Shown: positions 51,321 to 59,489 of the stretch, piece by piece
How the letters are laid out: every line of letters starts with the position of its first letter
How positions within the stretch are numbered: the first letter of the stretch is position 1
Assembly: GCA_016235425.1 (NCBI GenBank)
Contig: JACRLC010000016.1
Span: 62,001 to 126,000 of the forward strand
Length of the DNA stretch: 64,000 nucleotides
Reading direction: 5' to 3'
Origin: Chloroflexota bacterium
GTDB taxonomy: Bacteria > Chloroflexota > Anaerolineae > Anaerolineales > Villigracilaceae
Program-made: the position numbers and the translations under genes
The notes under the pieces: model-generated
Database searches by the model: none
What the model was told of the DNA's origin: nothing
The model's input: the letters and a program-made list of their open reading frames with translations, nothing else

Positions 51321-51818
51321 ATGAAATACATCACAACGATTGAAAGCCAGGAATTTGAAGTCGAAGTCATTGACGAGCGCCACATCCGCATCGGTGAGCG
51401 CCTGATCGAGGTGGACTTCGAAGCGGTCAGCGGCCAGCCGGTATTTTCGTTGATCGTAGACGGCAGGTCTTACGAATCATTTGTCTACCCCGGCGATGAA
51501 GATTGGGAAGTGCTGTTACACGGACGGCAATACCAGGTCAAGGTGGAGGATGAGCGCGAGAAACGCCTGCGCGCCGCGGCAGGCGGAGGCGTGGCCGAAA
51601 CAGGCGAATTCCATTTGAAAGCGCCGATGCCGGGGCTGGTGGTCGCGACTCCGGTCAGCGAGGGGCAGGAAGTGAAAAAGGGACAGGTAATCCTGATCCT
51701 TGAGTCGATGAAGATGCAGAACGAACTCAAAGCGCCGCGCGATGGAGTCGTGGGACGCGTGCGCGTGAAGGCTGGCGAGAGCGTGGAGCAGAAACAGAGG
51801 CTGTTGAGTTTGCATTGA
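51321..51818 (+). CDS. Biotin carboxyl carrier protein
   Basis: 165 residues. The C-terminal biotinyl domain ends the protein: LKAPMPGLVVATPVSEGQ, then the biotinyl lysine in ESMKMQNEL, KAPRDGVVGRVRVKAGE. The first 80 residues (KYITTIESQEFEVEVIDE...) form a beta-rich head typical of the carriers of propionyl-CoA and oxaloacetate carboxylases rather than the short E. coli AccB. The carrier takes CO2 from the AccC reaction to the carboxyltransferase. The ATG at 51321 was chosen because the preceding codons (51312-51320) come from the end of the heptad array. Confidence 0.92.
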   Translation: MKYITTIESQEFEVEVIDERHIRIGERLIEVDFEAVSGQPVFSLIVDGRSYESFVYPGDEDWEVLLHGRQYQVKVEDEREKRLRAAAGGGVAETGEFHLKAPMPGLVVATPVSEGQEVKKGQVILILESMKMQNELKAPRDGVVGRVRVKAGESVEQKQRLLSLH

Positions 51819-51844
51819 GTGATGGCTGGCGAACAGTGAACAGT

Positions 51845-52447
51845 ATGCAGGAAATTGAAGCCAAGTTTTACGTGAATGAACTAACGCAAATTGAGGCGCG
51901 CCTTCGGAACCTGGGGGCGCGTTTGATCCAGCCGCGCACGCACGAAGCCAACCTCCGTTTCGACACGCCGAATCACGATTTGCGCCGCGAAGGCCGCGTG
52001 TTGAGATTGCGGCAGGACGATAAAGCCCGCATGACTTATAAAGGCGCAAGCCAAAAGGATGAAGGCGTCTTGAGCCGCGTCGAGATCGAATTTATCGTTG
52101 ATGATTTTGAAAGCGCAAAACTTTTTCTTGAATCGCTCGGCTACGAGCGGTTATTGTTCTACGAAAAATACCGCACCACCTACGAGTTGGACAGCACGCA
52201 CGTCATGCTCGACGAATTACCCATTGGAAATTTCATCGAAATCGAAGGAAAGGGCATCCCATCCATTCAAGCCGGCGCCGGGCAGATTGGCTTGAATTGG
52301 AATGCGGCTGTTGCCGCAAGTTACTCCGCCTTGTTTGACCGCGTTCGCAAGGCACAAAAATTGAACGTCAGGGATTTGAGTTTCGAGAACTTCCAGGGGC
52401 TGAGAATTTCGCAGGATGACCTGGGTGTCCAACCTGCGGATTTGTGA
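51845..52447 (+). CDS. CYTH-domain protein (class IV adenylate cyclase family)
   Basis: About 200 residues. The N-terminal ExExK signature is present as EIEAKF just after the start, with paired basic and acidic residues down the tunnel (LRFDTPNHDLRREGRVLRLRQ is shown here as FDTPNHDLRREGRVLRLR; KARMTYKG; VEIEF; IEIEGKG). CYTH proteins bind a triphosphate in a metal-lined barrel; the CyaB subgroup makes cAMP, and others hydrolyse thiamine or inorganic triphosphate. Which applies is not clear. The ATG at 51845 is supplied by a CAGTGAA CAGTATG heptad pair and has no ribosome-binding site. Confidence 0.82.
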   Translation: MQEIEAKFYVNELTQIEARLRNLGARLIQPRTHEANLRFDTPNHDLRREGRVLRLRQDDKARMTYKGASQKDEGVLSRVEIEFIVDDFESAKLFLESLGYERLLFYEKYRTTYELDSTHVMLDELPIGNFIEIEGKGIPSIQAGAGQIGLNWNAAVAASYSALFDRVRKAQKLNVRDLSFENFQGLRISQDDLGVQPADL

Positions 52448-52824
52448 AATTCACCTTACGCAGGAGTAAGTCCACAGCGAAAAAGAGCAAAGAAACAAGA
52501 CCTCAGCCGCGAATGACACCCTGGACTGTCCGTCCAGGACAGGCTTGCACGTTTGCCCAATTTACCGCTTTGGCTCCTGATTGCATCGGGCTTCGTTGTC
52601 TCATGCCAACTCGCCCTGCCTCGCGGCCTCTTATCGGGTTTGTGTTCCTCAAACTGCAAGTTTGCTTCCGGCTTCATCCAGACCTCACCTCACGATGACG
52701 CCCTTGCCTTCCACTAATGGTTGGTGCAATCAATCTCCATAAGGGTCTTTCACCCTTTGGTCAACGCTCATGCTGGGCGCACATGCGAGATGCTTCGCTC
52801 CGCTCGCAATGACATCACACTCAT
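52448..52824. other. Intergenic stretch with remnants, no gene seen
   Basis: 377 nt. Starts with CACCTTACGCAGG (family B end), then a block with CCTGGACTGTCCGTCCAGG (52520-52538), then a stretch (52670-52780) that reads like the degraded end of a mobile element or coding remnant (CCTCACGATGACGCC, CCATAAGGGTCTTTCACCC). A family A half copy with GCTTCGCTCCGCTCGCAATGAC closes it (52792-52813). No reading frame with protein-like composition was found. Confidence 0.45.
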
Positions 52825-53499
52825 ATGAATCCCATCCACTGGTTTGTCAACTTTGTCATCCGCGTATACACACGCATCACCTGCCGCATCGACGCGCCTG
52901 ACTTGCAGCAAAAAGTCCCCATGCAGGGACCGCTCATTGTCATCACCAATCACACGGGTCAAATTGAAGTGCCGCTGTTGTTCGCGCATCTGCAACCGCG
53001 CAAGATGACAGGCTGGGCAAAAATCGAAACCTGGGACAACTGGTTCCTGAACTGGGTCTTCAATCTCTGGCAAATTATCCCCGTCCGCCGCGGCGAAGCG
53101 GACATGAACGCGCTCAAGAAGGCTCTGCAAGCGTTGAAAGATGGCTGCATCTTTGGTCTCGCGCCCGAAGGCACGCGCAACAAGACAGGCCGACTGCGCC
53201 GCGCGCTCCCCGGTGCGGTGATTGTCGCGTTTCACTCAGGTGCGCCGATCCTGCCGATTGTCCATTGGGGCGGGGAAAAATATCTCAGCAACCTCAAACG
53301 CTTCAAACGCACCGATTTTCACATCCGCGTGGGTGAACCGTTCAAGATAAACACGAATGGCGTGAAAGTGACAGGTGAAATCCGCCAGGAAATCGTGGAC
53401 GATATGATGTATCGCCTTGCGTCCATGCTGCCAGAGGAGTATCGCGGGGAATATTCAGATTTGGGTAAGGCGACGGGGAAGTATATAAAGCCAACATGA
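52825..53499 (+). CDS. Lysophospholipid acyltransferase (PlsC-like)
   Basis: 224 residues. The PlsC motifs are present: block I NHTGQIEVP, block II LWQIIPVRRGEAD, block III LAPEGTRNKTG, block IV LPIVHWG. In block I the usual HxxxxD has Glu in place of Asp (His-Thr-Gly-Gln-Ile-Glu), which is uncommon. The enzyme should transfer an acyl group to lysophosphatidic acid or a related lipid at the membrane. A hydrophobic stretch at the N-terminus (HWFVNFVIRVYTRI) could dip into the membrane. No ribosome-binding site is seen before the ATG. It is near a phosphatidylcholine synthase gene on the other strand. Confidence 0.83.
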   Translation: MNPIHWFVNFVIRVYTRITCRIDAPDLQQKVPMQGPLIVITNHTGQIEVPLLFAHLQPRKMTGWAKIETWDNWFLNWVFNLWQIIPVRRGEADMNALKKALQALKDGCIFGLAPEGTRNKTGRLRRALPGAVIVAFHSGAPILPIVHWGGEKYLSNLKRFKRTDFHIRVGEPFKINTNGVKVTGEIRQEIVDDMMYRLASMLPEEYRGEYSDLGKATGKYIKPT

Positions 53500-53501
53500 A
53501 T

Positions 53502-53612
53502 GTCATTGCGAGCAACAGCGAAGCAATCCCCCATTTAACGGAAGAATCTCATCAAGAGTTTTACCGTTTAAACGGGGATTGCTTCGGCGGAAGAACACCG
53601 CCTCGCAATGAC
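53502..53612. repeat. Family A palindromic repeat
   Basis: 111 bp, ends GTCATTGCGAG / CTCGCAATGAC with inner GAAGCAATCCCCC / GGGGATTGCTTCGG. It lies in the convergent gap between the acyltransferase and GNAT genes and could form a strong hairpin on both strands. Confidence 0.82.
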
Positions 53613-53616
53613 ATGG

Positions 53617-54045
53617 TTAAAACTTATAAATATACGCGTTTGTTTCCCGCTTCTTAAACCCCATCCGAACATACAGCCGATTTGCCGCCTCCCGCATGGG
53701 ATTGGAGGTGAGCGCCAGATGCGCGGCGCCTTTTTCTTTGGCAATCTCCAAGGCACGGCGCATTAATGCTTCGCCAATTCCCTGCCCACGCGCGGACTTG
53801 TCCACGACGACATCTTCGATGATGGAGCGAATACCTGTCGGCACGCGGTACACCGTCAGCGAGAGCGCACCGACGATGGAAGAGTCGTCGGCGCGGGCGA
53901 TTAGGAGGGTGGATGATTCTGATTTAACGAGAGCAGCCAAATCGGTCAGGGAAGGAGGCGGGTTATTTTTGGTCAGTTGAGGGACGAGGCGCTGGAACGC
54001 GTCAAATAGCTCGCCGTCCGCCTCAGCCGCGATTTCAATCCACAT
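53617..54045 (-). CDS. GNAT-family N-acetyltransferase
   Basis: 142 residues, a single GNAT domain. Motif A for acetyl-CoA is VVVDKSARGQGIGEAL; a hydrophobic strand with AHLALTSNP follows, then NRLYVRMGFKKRE at the C-terminal end. The substrate can be an amine, a protein N-terminus or an antibiotic and is not readable. The start overlaps the end of the phosphatidylcholine synthase gene by 11 nt on the same strand, so it is co-translated with it; a link to phospholipid metabolism is not implied by the family. Confidence 0.88.
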   Translation of the reverse strand: MWIEIAAEADGELFDAFQRLVPQLTKNNPPPSLTDLAALVKSESSTLLIARADDSSIVGALSLTVYRVPTGIRSIIEDVVVDKSARGQGIGEALMRRALEIAKEKGAAHLALTSNPMREAANRLYVRMGFKKRETNAYIYKF

Positions 54046-54769
54046 CCAATTTTTTTTCCTTTTTCGGGATGAGACTCAAAACAACGTAGTAGGCAACGTA
54101 TACAAAGGATGCCCATATCGCCCACTGCGGGACCCTGGGATATTGGATAACTCCCCAAATGCCAACGATGCCGTAAAGATAGGTGAGAATCAACGTGAAG
54201 CCGCGAAGATAGGTGTTGCGGCTTGGATAAATATATTTGACCGGCACGAAGACGAGAATGTTGAAAAGCATCAAAAACGTGAAATTAATCCAGGGGTTGA
54301 GCCCCATCACCAGCATGTAAATCGCGACGACATTCCAATAGGATGGAAAGCCTTTGAAATGATGGTCGTCGGTCTTGGCGTCGGTCTGCGTGAATTGATA
54401 CGCAGATGTGATGAGAATCGCGCAGGCGCTCAACATGCGCAGGCCATATGGCAGAATTTCCGCTTCAATCAAAAACAGCGCAGGCACAACAACGTAATTC
54501 AGGTAATCGAGAATGTTGTCGAGCAATGCGCCGTCAATGCCGTCGGCATAAGTTTTTACATCCGCCCAGCGCGCCAACATGCCGTCGAAACCGTCCACGA
54601 ACATGGCGAGAATCATCCAAAAAATCATCATGCGCCAGTCATGCTCGAAGACCGCGCGCAATGCGAGGAAGCCCCATACCGCTCCCGTCGCCGTAAACAA
54701 ATGAACCCCGTACGCGAGCGCGACGCGAACGGGATTTTTCTGTCGAAGAATCGAAATCTCTGTGCTCAT
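54035..54769 (-). CDS. pcs: Phosphatidylcholine synthase (CDP-alcohol phosphatidyltransferase)
   Basis: 244 residues with about eight transmembrane helices. The spacing of the CDP-alcohol motif is that of Pcs, not of the common family: D62-G63-x2-A66-R67-x12-G80-x3-D84-x3-D88. In general CDP-alcohol transferases the middle spacer is eight. FKGFPSYWNVVA (about 138-150) is also typical of Pcs. Pcs joins CDP-diacylglycerol and choline to make phosphatidylcholine in one step. This needs choline from outside. The MttB block at the left of the window could relate to choline or betaine, but the two are 48 kb apart and no link is shown. Confidence 0.8.
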   Translation of the reverse strand: MSTEISILRQKNPVRVALAYGVHLFTATGAVWGFLALRAVFEHDWRMMIFWMILAMFVDGFDGMLARWADVKTYADGIDGALLDNILDYLNYVVVPALFLIEAEILPYGLRMLSACAILITSAYQFTQTDAKTDDHHFKGFPSYWNVVAIYMLVMGLNPWINFTFLMLFNILVFVPVKYIYPSRNTYLRGFTLILTYLYGIVGIWGVIQYPRVPQWAIWASFVYVAYYVVLSLIPKKEKKLDVD

Positions 54770-54879
54770 GCAAGCCTCACTTTGGTTATTTGCGACGGTG
54801 ATTATAAAGGATTAAAACAAAAATGACGGCGGAAGTTGCGCCGTCATTTTTGTTATCCAACATTCCATTCGCGTCGAGC

Positions 54880-54995
54880 GGAGGCTTTCGTGTGCCTCCT
54901 GAGCCTGTCGAAGGACGAAAGCCGCAGTCGAGACGCAGGAACTGCTCAAACATGCGCTTCGACTTCGCTGCGCTCCGCTCAGCGCGAAAACGAAT
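54880..54995. repeat. Family C repeat block between pcs and ileS
   Basis: Contains CCTGAGCCTGTCGAAGGACG (54899-54918) and CGCTTCGACTTCGCTGCGC with TCCGCTCAGCGCGAAAACG (about 54956-54995). A short hairpin GACGGCGGAAGTTGCGCCGTC (54828-54848) is between it and the pcs start. No gene seen. Confidence 0.55.
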
Positions 54996-55001
54996 ACCGC
55001 G

Positions 55002-58000
55002 TTACGCCTTCTTCAACCCGACCTTGACTTTCTCACCATCGAAACCGTCTTCGACAACGGACGAATCGGCGGGCGGTGTGGCGAACGCGAGGCGAGTCGT
55101 CAGCGTTTCGGAGGTGACGTAGTCCTGGTGCGCCTCCACCGCGGACCTCAAGCCTGCTGAGGCCTCGACGAATAATTCTATTCTGTCAGCGACATCCAGG
55201 TTCGCGGCCTTGCGTAAATCCTGCACGCGGCGGACGAATTCGCGCGCAAGACCTTCCTGCGCGAGTTCGGGAGTCAATTCGGTGACGAGCGCCGCGACAT
55301 ACGCGCCTTCTTCTGCAACCGCGAAACCAGTCTTGGCCTGCGCTTTGACTTCCACATCGTTGGGCAAAACTTCATACGTCTCACCATCCACTTTCACTTG
55401 CAGGGCATTGCCCGAAAGCAAAGTGCGTGCGGTTTCTTCGGCTTCCATCGCCAACACAGCCTTCTGGATGGCGGGGAACTTGTTGCCATATTTTTGTCCG
55501 AGTTGTTTGGGCAGCGGCTTGACCGTATGCGAGACCGCTTCCGTGGACGCGTCCAGCAGGCGGACTTGTTTGACGTTCAATTCGTCGGCCACGATGTCAG
55601 CGTGAGTCTGCAATGCCTTTTGCTCGGTCGCGTTGCCGACAGAGAACGCGGCTTCCGCCAGCGGCTGGCGGACCTTGCGATTGGCCTTCTGGCGGGCGGA
55701 ATGTCCAAGCGAGACAAGTTTCATCACCACATCCATATCGCGGTTGAGGGACTCGTCAATGAACTCGGGCAAAACCTTCGGCCATTCAGCAAGGTGCACA
55801 GATTCGGGCGCGCTCTCGTCCACAGAACGGACGAGGTTCTGGTACAACTCCTCGGCGAGGAACGGCATGGCAGGCGCGAGCAGCTTCGCCACGGTCACGA
55901 GCGCCGTGTAAAGAGTGGAATACGCGGCCTGTTTATCGGAATCAGATTCCGATTTCCAGAAGCGGCGGCGGGAGCGGCGCAGATACCACGTCGAGAGTTT
56001 TTCCACAAAGCCTTCGATGGGGCGCGTCGCATTTGTCGTGTCGTAATTCTCATACGCGTTCGTCACGTCACGGACGAGTACATTGAGTTCAGAAAGTAAC
56101 CAGCGGTCGAGTTCGTTGGTCGCGGCGGGGACGGTGGTTACGGTGGGTTTGTCGAGGTTCGCGTACGTCACGAAGAACGAGTACACGTTCCACAACGTGA
56201 GCGTGAAGTTACGGATCACCTCGCCCACCAGATCGGAAGAGAAGCGGCGCTCGTTCCCTGGCGGAGTGGCCGTGTAGAGATACCAGCGGAAGGCATCCGC
56301 GCCGTGCGCGCTGAGCACATCCCACGGGGCAATGATGTTACCCTTGGACTTGGACATCTTGTAGCCGTCGCCGTCGAGAATCAGGCCGAGGCAGGCCACG
56401 TTTTTGAAGGACACTTCATCAAACAGCAGCGTGCTGATGGCATGAAGCGAGTAGAACCAACCGCGCGTCTGGTCAACCGCTTCGCAGATGTAATCCGCAG
56501 GGAATTGTTGCTTGAATTTTTCCTGATTCTCAAATGGATAGTGCCACTGCGCCACGGGCATGGAACCAGAGTCGAACCACACGTCAATCAGGTCTGGGAC
56601 GCGGGTCATCTTGCCGTCGCAGTCCGAGCAAGTCCAACCGACATTGTCCACGTACGGACGGTGCAGGTCAAGATCGCTCAGGTCACGGCCAACTTTCTCG
56701 GAGAGTTCGGCAACGGAGCCGACACACTCGCGATGCTTGCATGACTCACACTCCCAGACGGGAAGCGGCGTGCCCCAATACCGTTCACGCGACAAAGCCC
56801 AGTCGATGTTGTTGGAGAGCCAATTGCCAAAGCGACCTTCGCGCACATGCTCAGGAACCCAGTTGATGGTGTTGTTCAATTCCACAAGGCGGTCACGGAA
56901 TTTGCTCGTGCGGATGTACCACGACTCGCGCGCGTAATACAAAAGCGGAGTCTTGCACCGCCAGCAGAATGGATAGGTATGCGTGTACGCCTCGGACTTG
57001 AACAATAATCCACGCGCCTGCAAATCCTGGATGATGAGCGGGTCGGCCTCCTTGACGAAGACGCCGCGCCACGGGGTCACCTCGGGGATAAATGTGCCAT
57101 CAGGCTGGACGGTCATCAAAACAGGCAGGTCATACAATTTGCCCGTTTCCATATCTTCCTGACCAAACGCAGGAGCCGTGTGAACCAATCCGGTGCCGTC
57201 TTCGGTGGTCACGTAATCGCCCGTCACAACGTAATAGGCAGGCTTGTCGGGAGGCAGGAAGGTATAAAGCGGATGATATTTCATCCCTTTCAACTTCCTG
57301 CCCTTGAACGTGTCCACCACCTTGACTTCTTCATCGCCAAAGACTTTTTGCACGAGCGCCTTGGCAAGGATCAGTTTTTCTTTTGTGCCATTGTTGTCGC
57401 GTTCAACGGTCACATAATCTACGTCGGGATGCGCGACGACTGCAACATTGCCAGGTAATGTCCACGGGGTCGTCGTCCACACCAAAAGCGAGGTATCGGG
57501 TTTATCCATCAGCGGCATACAGACAAAGACCGAAGGGTCGGTCGCTTCGTCGTAACCGAGGGCAACTTCATGGTCGGAAAGAGGCGTGCCACAACGCGGG
57601 CAATACGGCACAACCTTGTAGCCTTTGAACAGCAAGTCCTTTTCCCAGAAGTTCTTCAGAATCCACCAGACCGACTCGATGTAGTCGTTGGTATAGGTCA
57701 CGTACGCGTCTTCGAGGTCGACCCAAAATGCAATACGCTCGGTCAGCCGCTCCCAATCTCCAATATAAGTAAACACGGACTTCTTGCAAAGTTCGTTGAA
57801 TTTGTCGATGCCGTATTCTTCGATTTGCTGTTTGTTGGTGAAGCCGAGCTGCTTCTCCACTTCGATTTCAACAGGCAGGCCGTGCGTATCCCAGCCGCCG
57901 CGGCGCGAGCAATGATGGCCCTGCATGATCTTGTAGCGCGGGAACATATCCTTGAAGGCGCGCGCCAGCACATGATGCACGCCCGGCTTTCCATTTGCAG

Positions 58001-58145
58001 TCGGCGGGCCTTCGTAGAAAACATACTCGGGAGCGCCCTTGCGCTGGTCAACGGTCTTCTTGAATATGTCGGCTTGCTTCCAGAATTTCAGCACGCCTTC
58101 CTCCATCGAAGTGACGTTGAGTTTGGGGTTGACGGGTTTGAACAT
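55002..58145 (-). CDS. ileS: Isoleucyl-tRNA synthetase
   Basis: 1047 residues, class I synthetase of the long eukaryote-like IleS2 type. Motifs are YEGPPTANGKPGVHHVLAR (HIGH-type site; shown here within 20 residues), WDTHGLPVEIEVEKQLG, CPRCGTPLSDHEVALGY, the KMSKSKGN loop, and a C-terminal anticodon-binding part. A CP1 editing domain separates the two halves. IleS2 enzymes can be less sensitive to mupirocin. The ATG at 58145 follows an octad array and an extended T-box leader, which senses uncharged tRNA-Ile and so controls this gene. Confidence 0.95.
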   Translation of the reverse strand: MFKPVNPKLNVTSMEEGVLKFWKQADIFKKTVDQRKGAPEYVFYEGPPTANGKPGVHHVLARAFKDMFPRYKIMQGHHCSRRGGWDTHGLPVEIEVEKQLGFTNKQQIEEYGIDKFNELCKKSVFTYIGDWERLTERIAFWVDLEDAYVTYTNDYIESVWWILKNFWEKDLLFKGYKVVPYCPRCGTPLSDHEVALGYDEATDPSVFVCMPLMDKPDTSLLVWTTTPWTLPGNVAVVAHPDVDYVTVERDNNGTKEKLILAKALVQKVFGDEEVKVVDTFKGRKLKGMKYHPLYTFLPPDKPAYYVVTGDYVTTEDGTGLVHTAPAFGQEDMETGKLYDLPVLMTVQPDGTFIPEVTPWRGVFVKEADPLIIQDLQARGLLFKSEAYTHTYPFCWRCKTPLLYYARESWYIRTSKFRDRLVELNNTINWVPEHVREGRFGNWLSNNIDWALSRERYWGTPLPVWECESCKHRECVGSVAELSEKVGRDLSDLDLHRPYVDNVGWTCSDCDGKMTRVPDLIDVWFDSGSMPVAQWHYPFENQEKFKQQFPADYICEAVDQTRGWFYSLHAISTLLFDEVSFKNVACLGLILDGDGYKMSKSKGNIIAPWDVLSAHGADAFRWYLYTATPPGNERRFSSDLVGEVIRNFTLTLWNVYSFFVTYANLDKPTVTTVPAATNELDRWLLSELNVLVRDVTNAYENYDTTNATRPIEGFVEKLSTWYLRRSRRRFWKSESDSDKQAAYSTLYTALVTVAKLLAPAMPFLAEELYQNLVRSVDESAPESVHLAEWPKVLPEFIDESLNRDMDVVMKLVSLGHSARQKANRKVRQPLAEAAFSVGNATEQKALQTHADIVADELNVKQVRLLDASTEAVSHTVKPLPKQLGQKYGNKFPAIQKAVLAMEAEETARTLLSGNALQVKVDGETYEVLPNDVEVKAQAKTGFAVAEEGAYVAALVTELTPELAQEGLAREFVRRVQDLRKAANLDVADRIELFVEASAGLRSAVEAHQDYVTSETLTTRLAFATPPADSSVVEDGFDGEKVKVGLKKA

Positions 58146-58152
58146 GGTTATC

Positions 58153-58183
58153 TCCTAGTCGAATAGTCGCTAGTCTTCTGGTC
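58153..58183 (-). repeat. GACTANNN-type octads between the T-box terminator and ileS
   Basis: On the plus strand TCCTAGTC, GAATAGTC, GCTAGTC, TTCTGGTC follow one another. On the minus strand this is GACTA-NNN with one heptad. The array fills the space between the T-run of the T-box terminator and the ileS start codon, and displaces a normal ribosome-binding site. Confidence 0.55.
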
Positions 58184-58192
58184 AAAAGAAAA

Positions 58193-58502
58193 CTCTCGCC
58201 TCAATACAGAGACGAGAGCATTGCTCACGCGGTACCACTCTGATTTCCATCCAAAAGATGGACTCTCGGTGAATGACAGATTCATCATTCTGTTTTGATA
58301 ACGAAGCACAACTCCGGATTCCCTACTCTCAGCCAACCGCCTAACTACTCAACTATCGAACTACAAAACCAATTGGCTAATTTCAGTTCACAGCTTCGGG
58401 AGGATTTTCAATTCGCCTGCACGTATCCGCTTCGCACCTGACCTCGGACTCGCTGACCGTTTCGACGAATTTACTCGTTCCCATCATCGCTTTTGTTTCG
58501 CA
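58193..58502 (-). promoter_or_regulatory. T-box leader of ileS
   Basis: The antiterminator T-box sequence AGAGTGGTACCGCG lies at 58241-58228 (minus). It is followed by a terminator stem CTCTCGTCTC / GAGGCGAGAG (58218-58193) and TTTTCTTTT. Upstream the leader has a long stem I region including GATGATGGGAACGAG (about 58470-58490). The specifier codon was not placed with confidence. When tRNA-Ile is uncharged, pairing to the TGGTACC bulge should allow read-through to ileS. Confidence 0.88.
58332..58363 (-). repeat. TAGTTNNN octad array inside the T-box leader
   Basis: In-phase 8-bp units on the minus strand, TAGTTCGA, TAGTTGAG, TAGTTAGG, CGGTTGGC. They lie within the ileS T-box leader between stem I and the antiterminator. 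The family matches the array at the fdhA stop codon (27018-27058). Confidence 0.6.
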
Positions 58503-58503
58503 G

Positions 58504-58532
58504 ATTATACACACATGAGAAAGATAAGACAA
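58504..58532 (-). promoter_or_regulatory. Promoter of ileS
   Basis: On the minus strand TTGTCT (58532-58527), a 17-nt spacer, and TATAAT (58509-58504). It lies just before the T-box leader and is divergent from the S1 gene promoter. Confidence 0.6.
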
Positions 58533-58571
58533 GGCCCGCGTTTACAGTTTTGATATGAAATGAATTTTACG

Positions 58572-58600
58572 TTGACGATTTTTTGTCAGACAGGTATAAT
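58572..58600 (+). promoter_or_regulatory. Promoter of the S1-domain gene
   Basis: TTGACG (58572-58577), a 17-nt spacer, TATAAT (58595-58600). It is close to the sigma-70 consensus and the strongest promoter match in the window. Confidence 0.75.
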
Positions 58601-58640
58601 CCTTTTTCGGCATTATTCCCAACTTGCAGGAGCACAAATT

Positions 58641-59447
58641 ATGGCAACACTCGATATCGCGCCCGCCGTTGCGCTGGAACCAAAAACCAAACTTAGCGGC
58701 AAAATTGTAAAGACCACACTTGCGGGGGCGCTCGTGGACATCGGACAGGAACTTCCAGGTGTCATCCACATTTCACAGCTTCAAAAAGAACCGGTCAATA
58801 AAGTAGAAGATGTTGTGCAGGAAGGACAAACTGTTGACGTGTGGGTCCGCCGTGTCAAAAAAGACCGCATTGAGTTGACAATGATCGAACCGCTCGCCTT
58901 CGAGTGGAAGGAGATCCAACCCGATATCGTCGTCAAAGGCAAAGTCGTCCGCCTGGAAAGCTATGGCGCTTTCGTTGACTTCGGTGCGGAACGCCCCGGC
59001 CTGATCCACGTCAGCGAACTGGCCCGCGGCTTCGTCAAGACCGCCAGCGAAGTGGTCAAGGAAGGCGATGAAATCGAAGCGAAAGTATTGGATGTGGATC
59101 GCCGCAAGCGCCAAATCCGCTTGAGCATGAAAGCTCTCCAACCCGAGATCGTCGAAGAAGAAAAGCCCCAGCGCACCGAACGCTTTAATCGCCCCGAACG
59201 CGAAGAACGCAAAGGCCGCGGCGAAGGCAAACGCAAAAGCAAGAAACACGACGAACATTACGAGATGGAGGCCGAAGGTCCGAGCGAGCCTCAGCTCACT
59301 GCAATGCAAATTGCATGGGCGGAAGCCCTCGAACGTTCCAAAGGCCGAAACAAGCACAATCGCGTAAAATCCTCCAAGTCCGTTTCACATGAGCAGGAAG
59401 ATCTTCTCGAACGCACACTGGAAAAACGTCTGCCCACCGGTGGATAA
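58641..59447 (+). CDS. S1 RNA-binding domain protein
   Basis: 268 residues from the ATG at 58641, with CAGGAG upstream; a longer frame starts inside the promoter region. Two S1 domains are visible: about 20-85 (GKIVKTTLAGALVDIGQELPGVIHISQL, shown as GKIVKTTLAGALVDIG and PGVIHISQL) and about 100-175 (GKVVRLESYGAFVDFG, PGLIHVSELA, DRRKRQIRLSMKA). A highly charged tail of Arg/Glu/Lys follows (about 180-230). S1 proteins bind single-stranded RNA in translation or RNA decay. The double-S1 form with a charged tail is common in Chloroflexota but its target is unknown. It ends at a strong bidirectional terminator. Confidence 0.88.
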   Translation: MATLDIAPAVALEPKTKLSGKIVKTTLAGALVDIGQELPGVIHISQLQKEPVNKVEDVVQEGQTVDVWVRRVKKDRIELTMIEPLAFEWKEIQPDIVVKGKVVRLESYGAFVDFGAERPGLIHVSELARGFVKTASEVVKEGDEIEAKVLDVDRRKRQIRLSMKALQPEIVEEEKPQRTERFNRPEREERKGRGEGKRKSKKHDEHYEMEAEGPSEPQLTAMQIAWAEALERSKGRNKHNRVKSSKSVSHEQEDLLERTLEKRLPTGG

Positions 59448-59450
59448 ACG

Positions 59451-59489
59451 AAAAAATGACGGTCACTTTGGAAGTGACCGTCATTTTTT
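59451..59489. terminator. Bidirectional terminator, 18-bp stem
   Basis: AAAAAATGACGGTCACTT (59451-59468) pairs with AAGTGACCGTCATTTTTT (59472-59489) around a TGG loop. It serves the S1 gene on the plus strand and the acyl-AMP ligase gene on the minus strand, whose stop (59488) falls inside the stem. Confidence 0.85.

Noticed and set aside
55398-56099. 233-residue open frame on the plus strand antisense to ileS
   Set aside because: Shadow of the ileS codons; no homology, no promoter or ribosome-binding site, composition rich in Arg/Gly/His as expected for an antisense frame.
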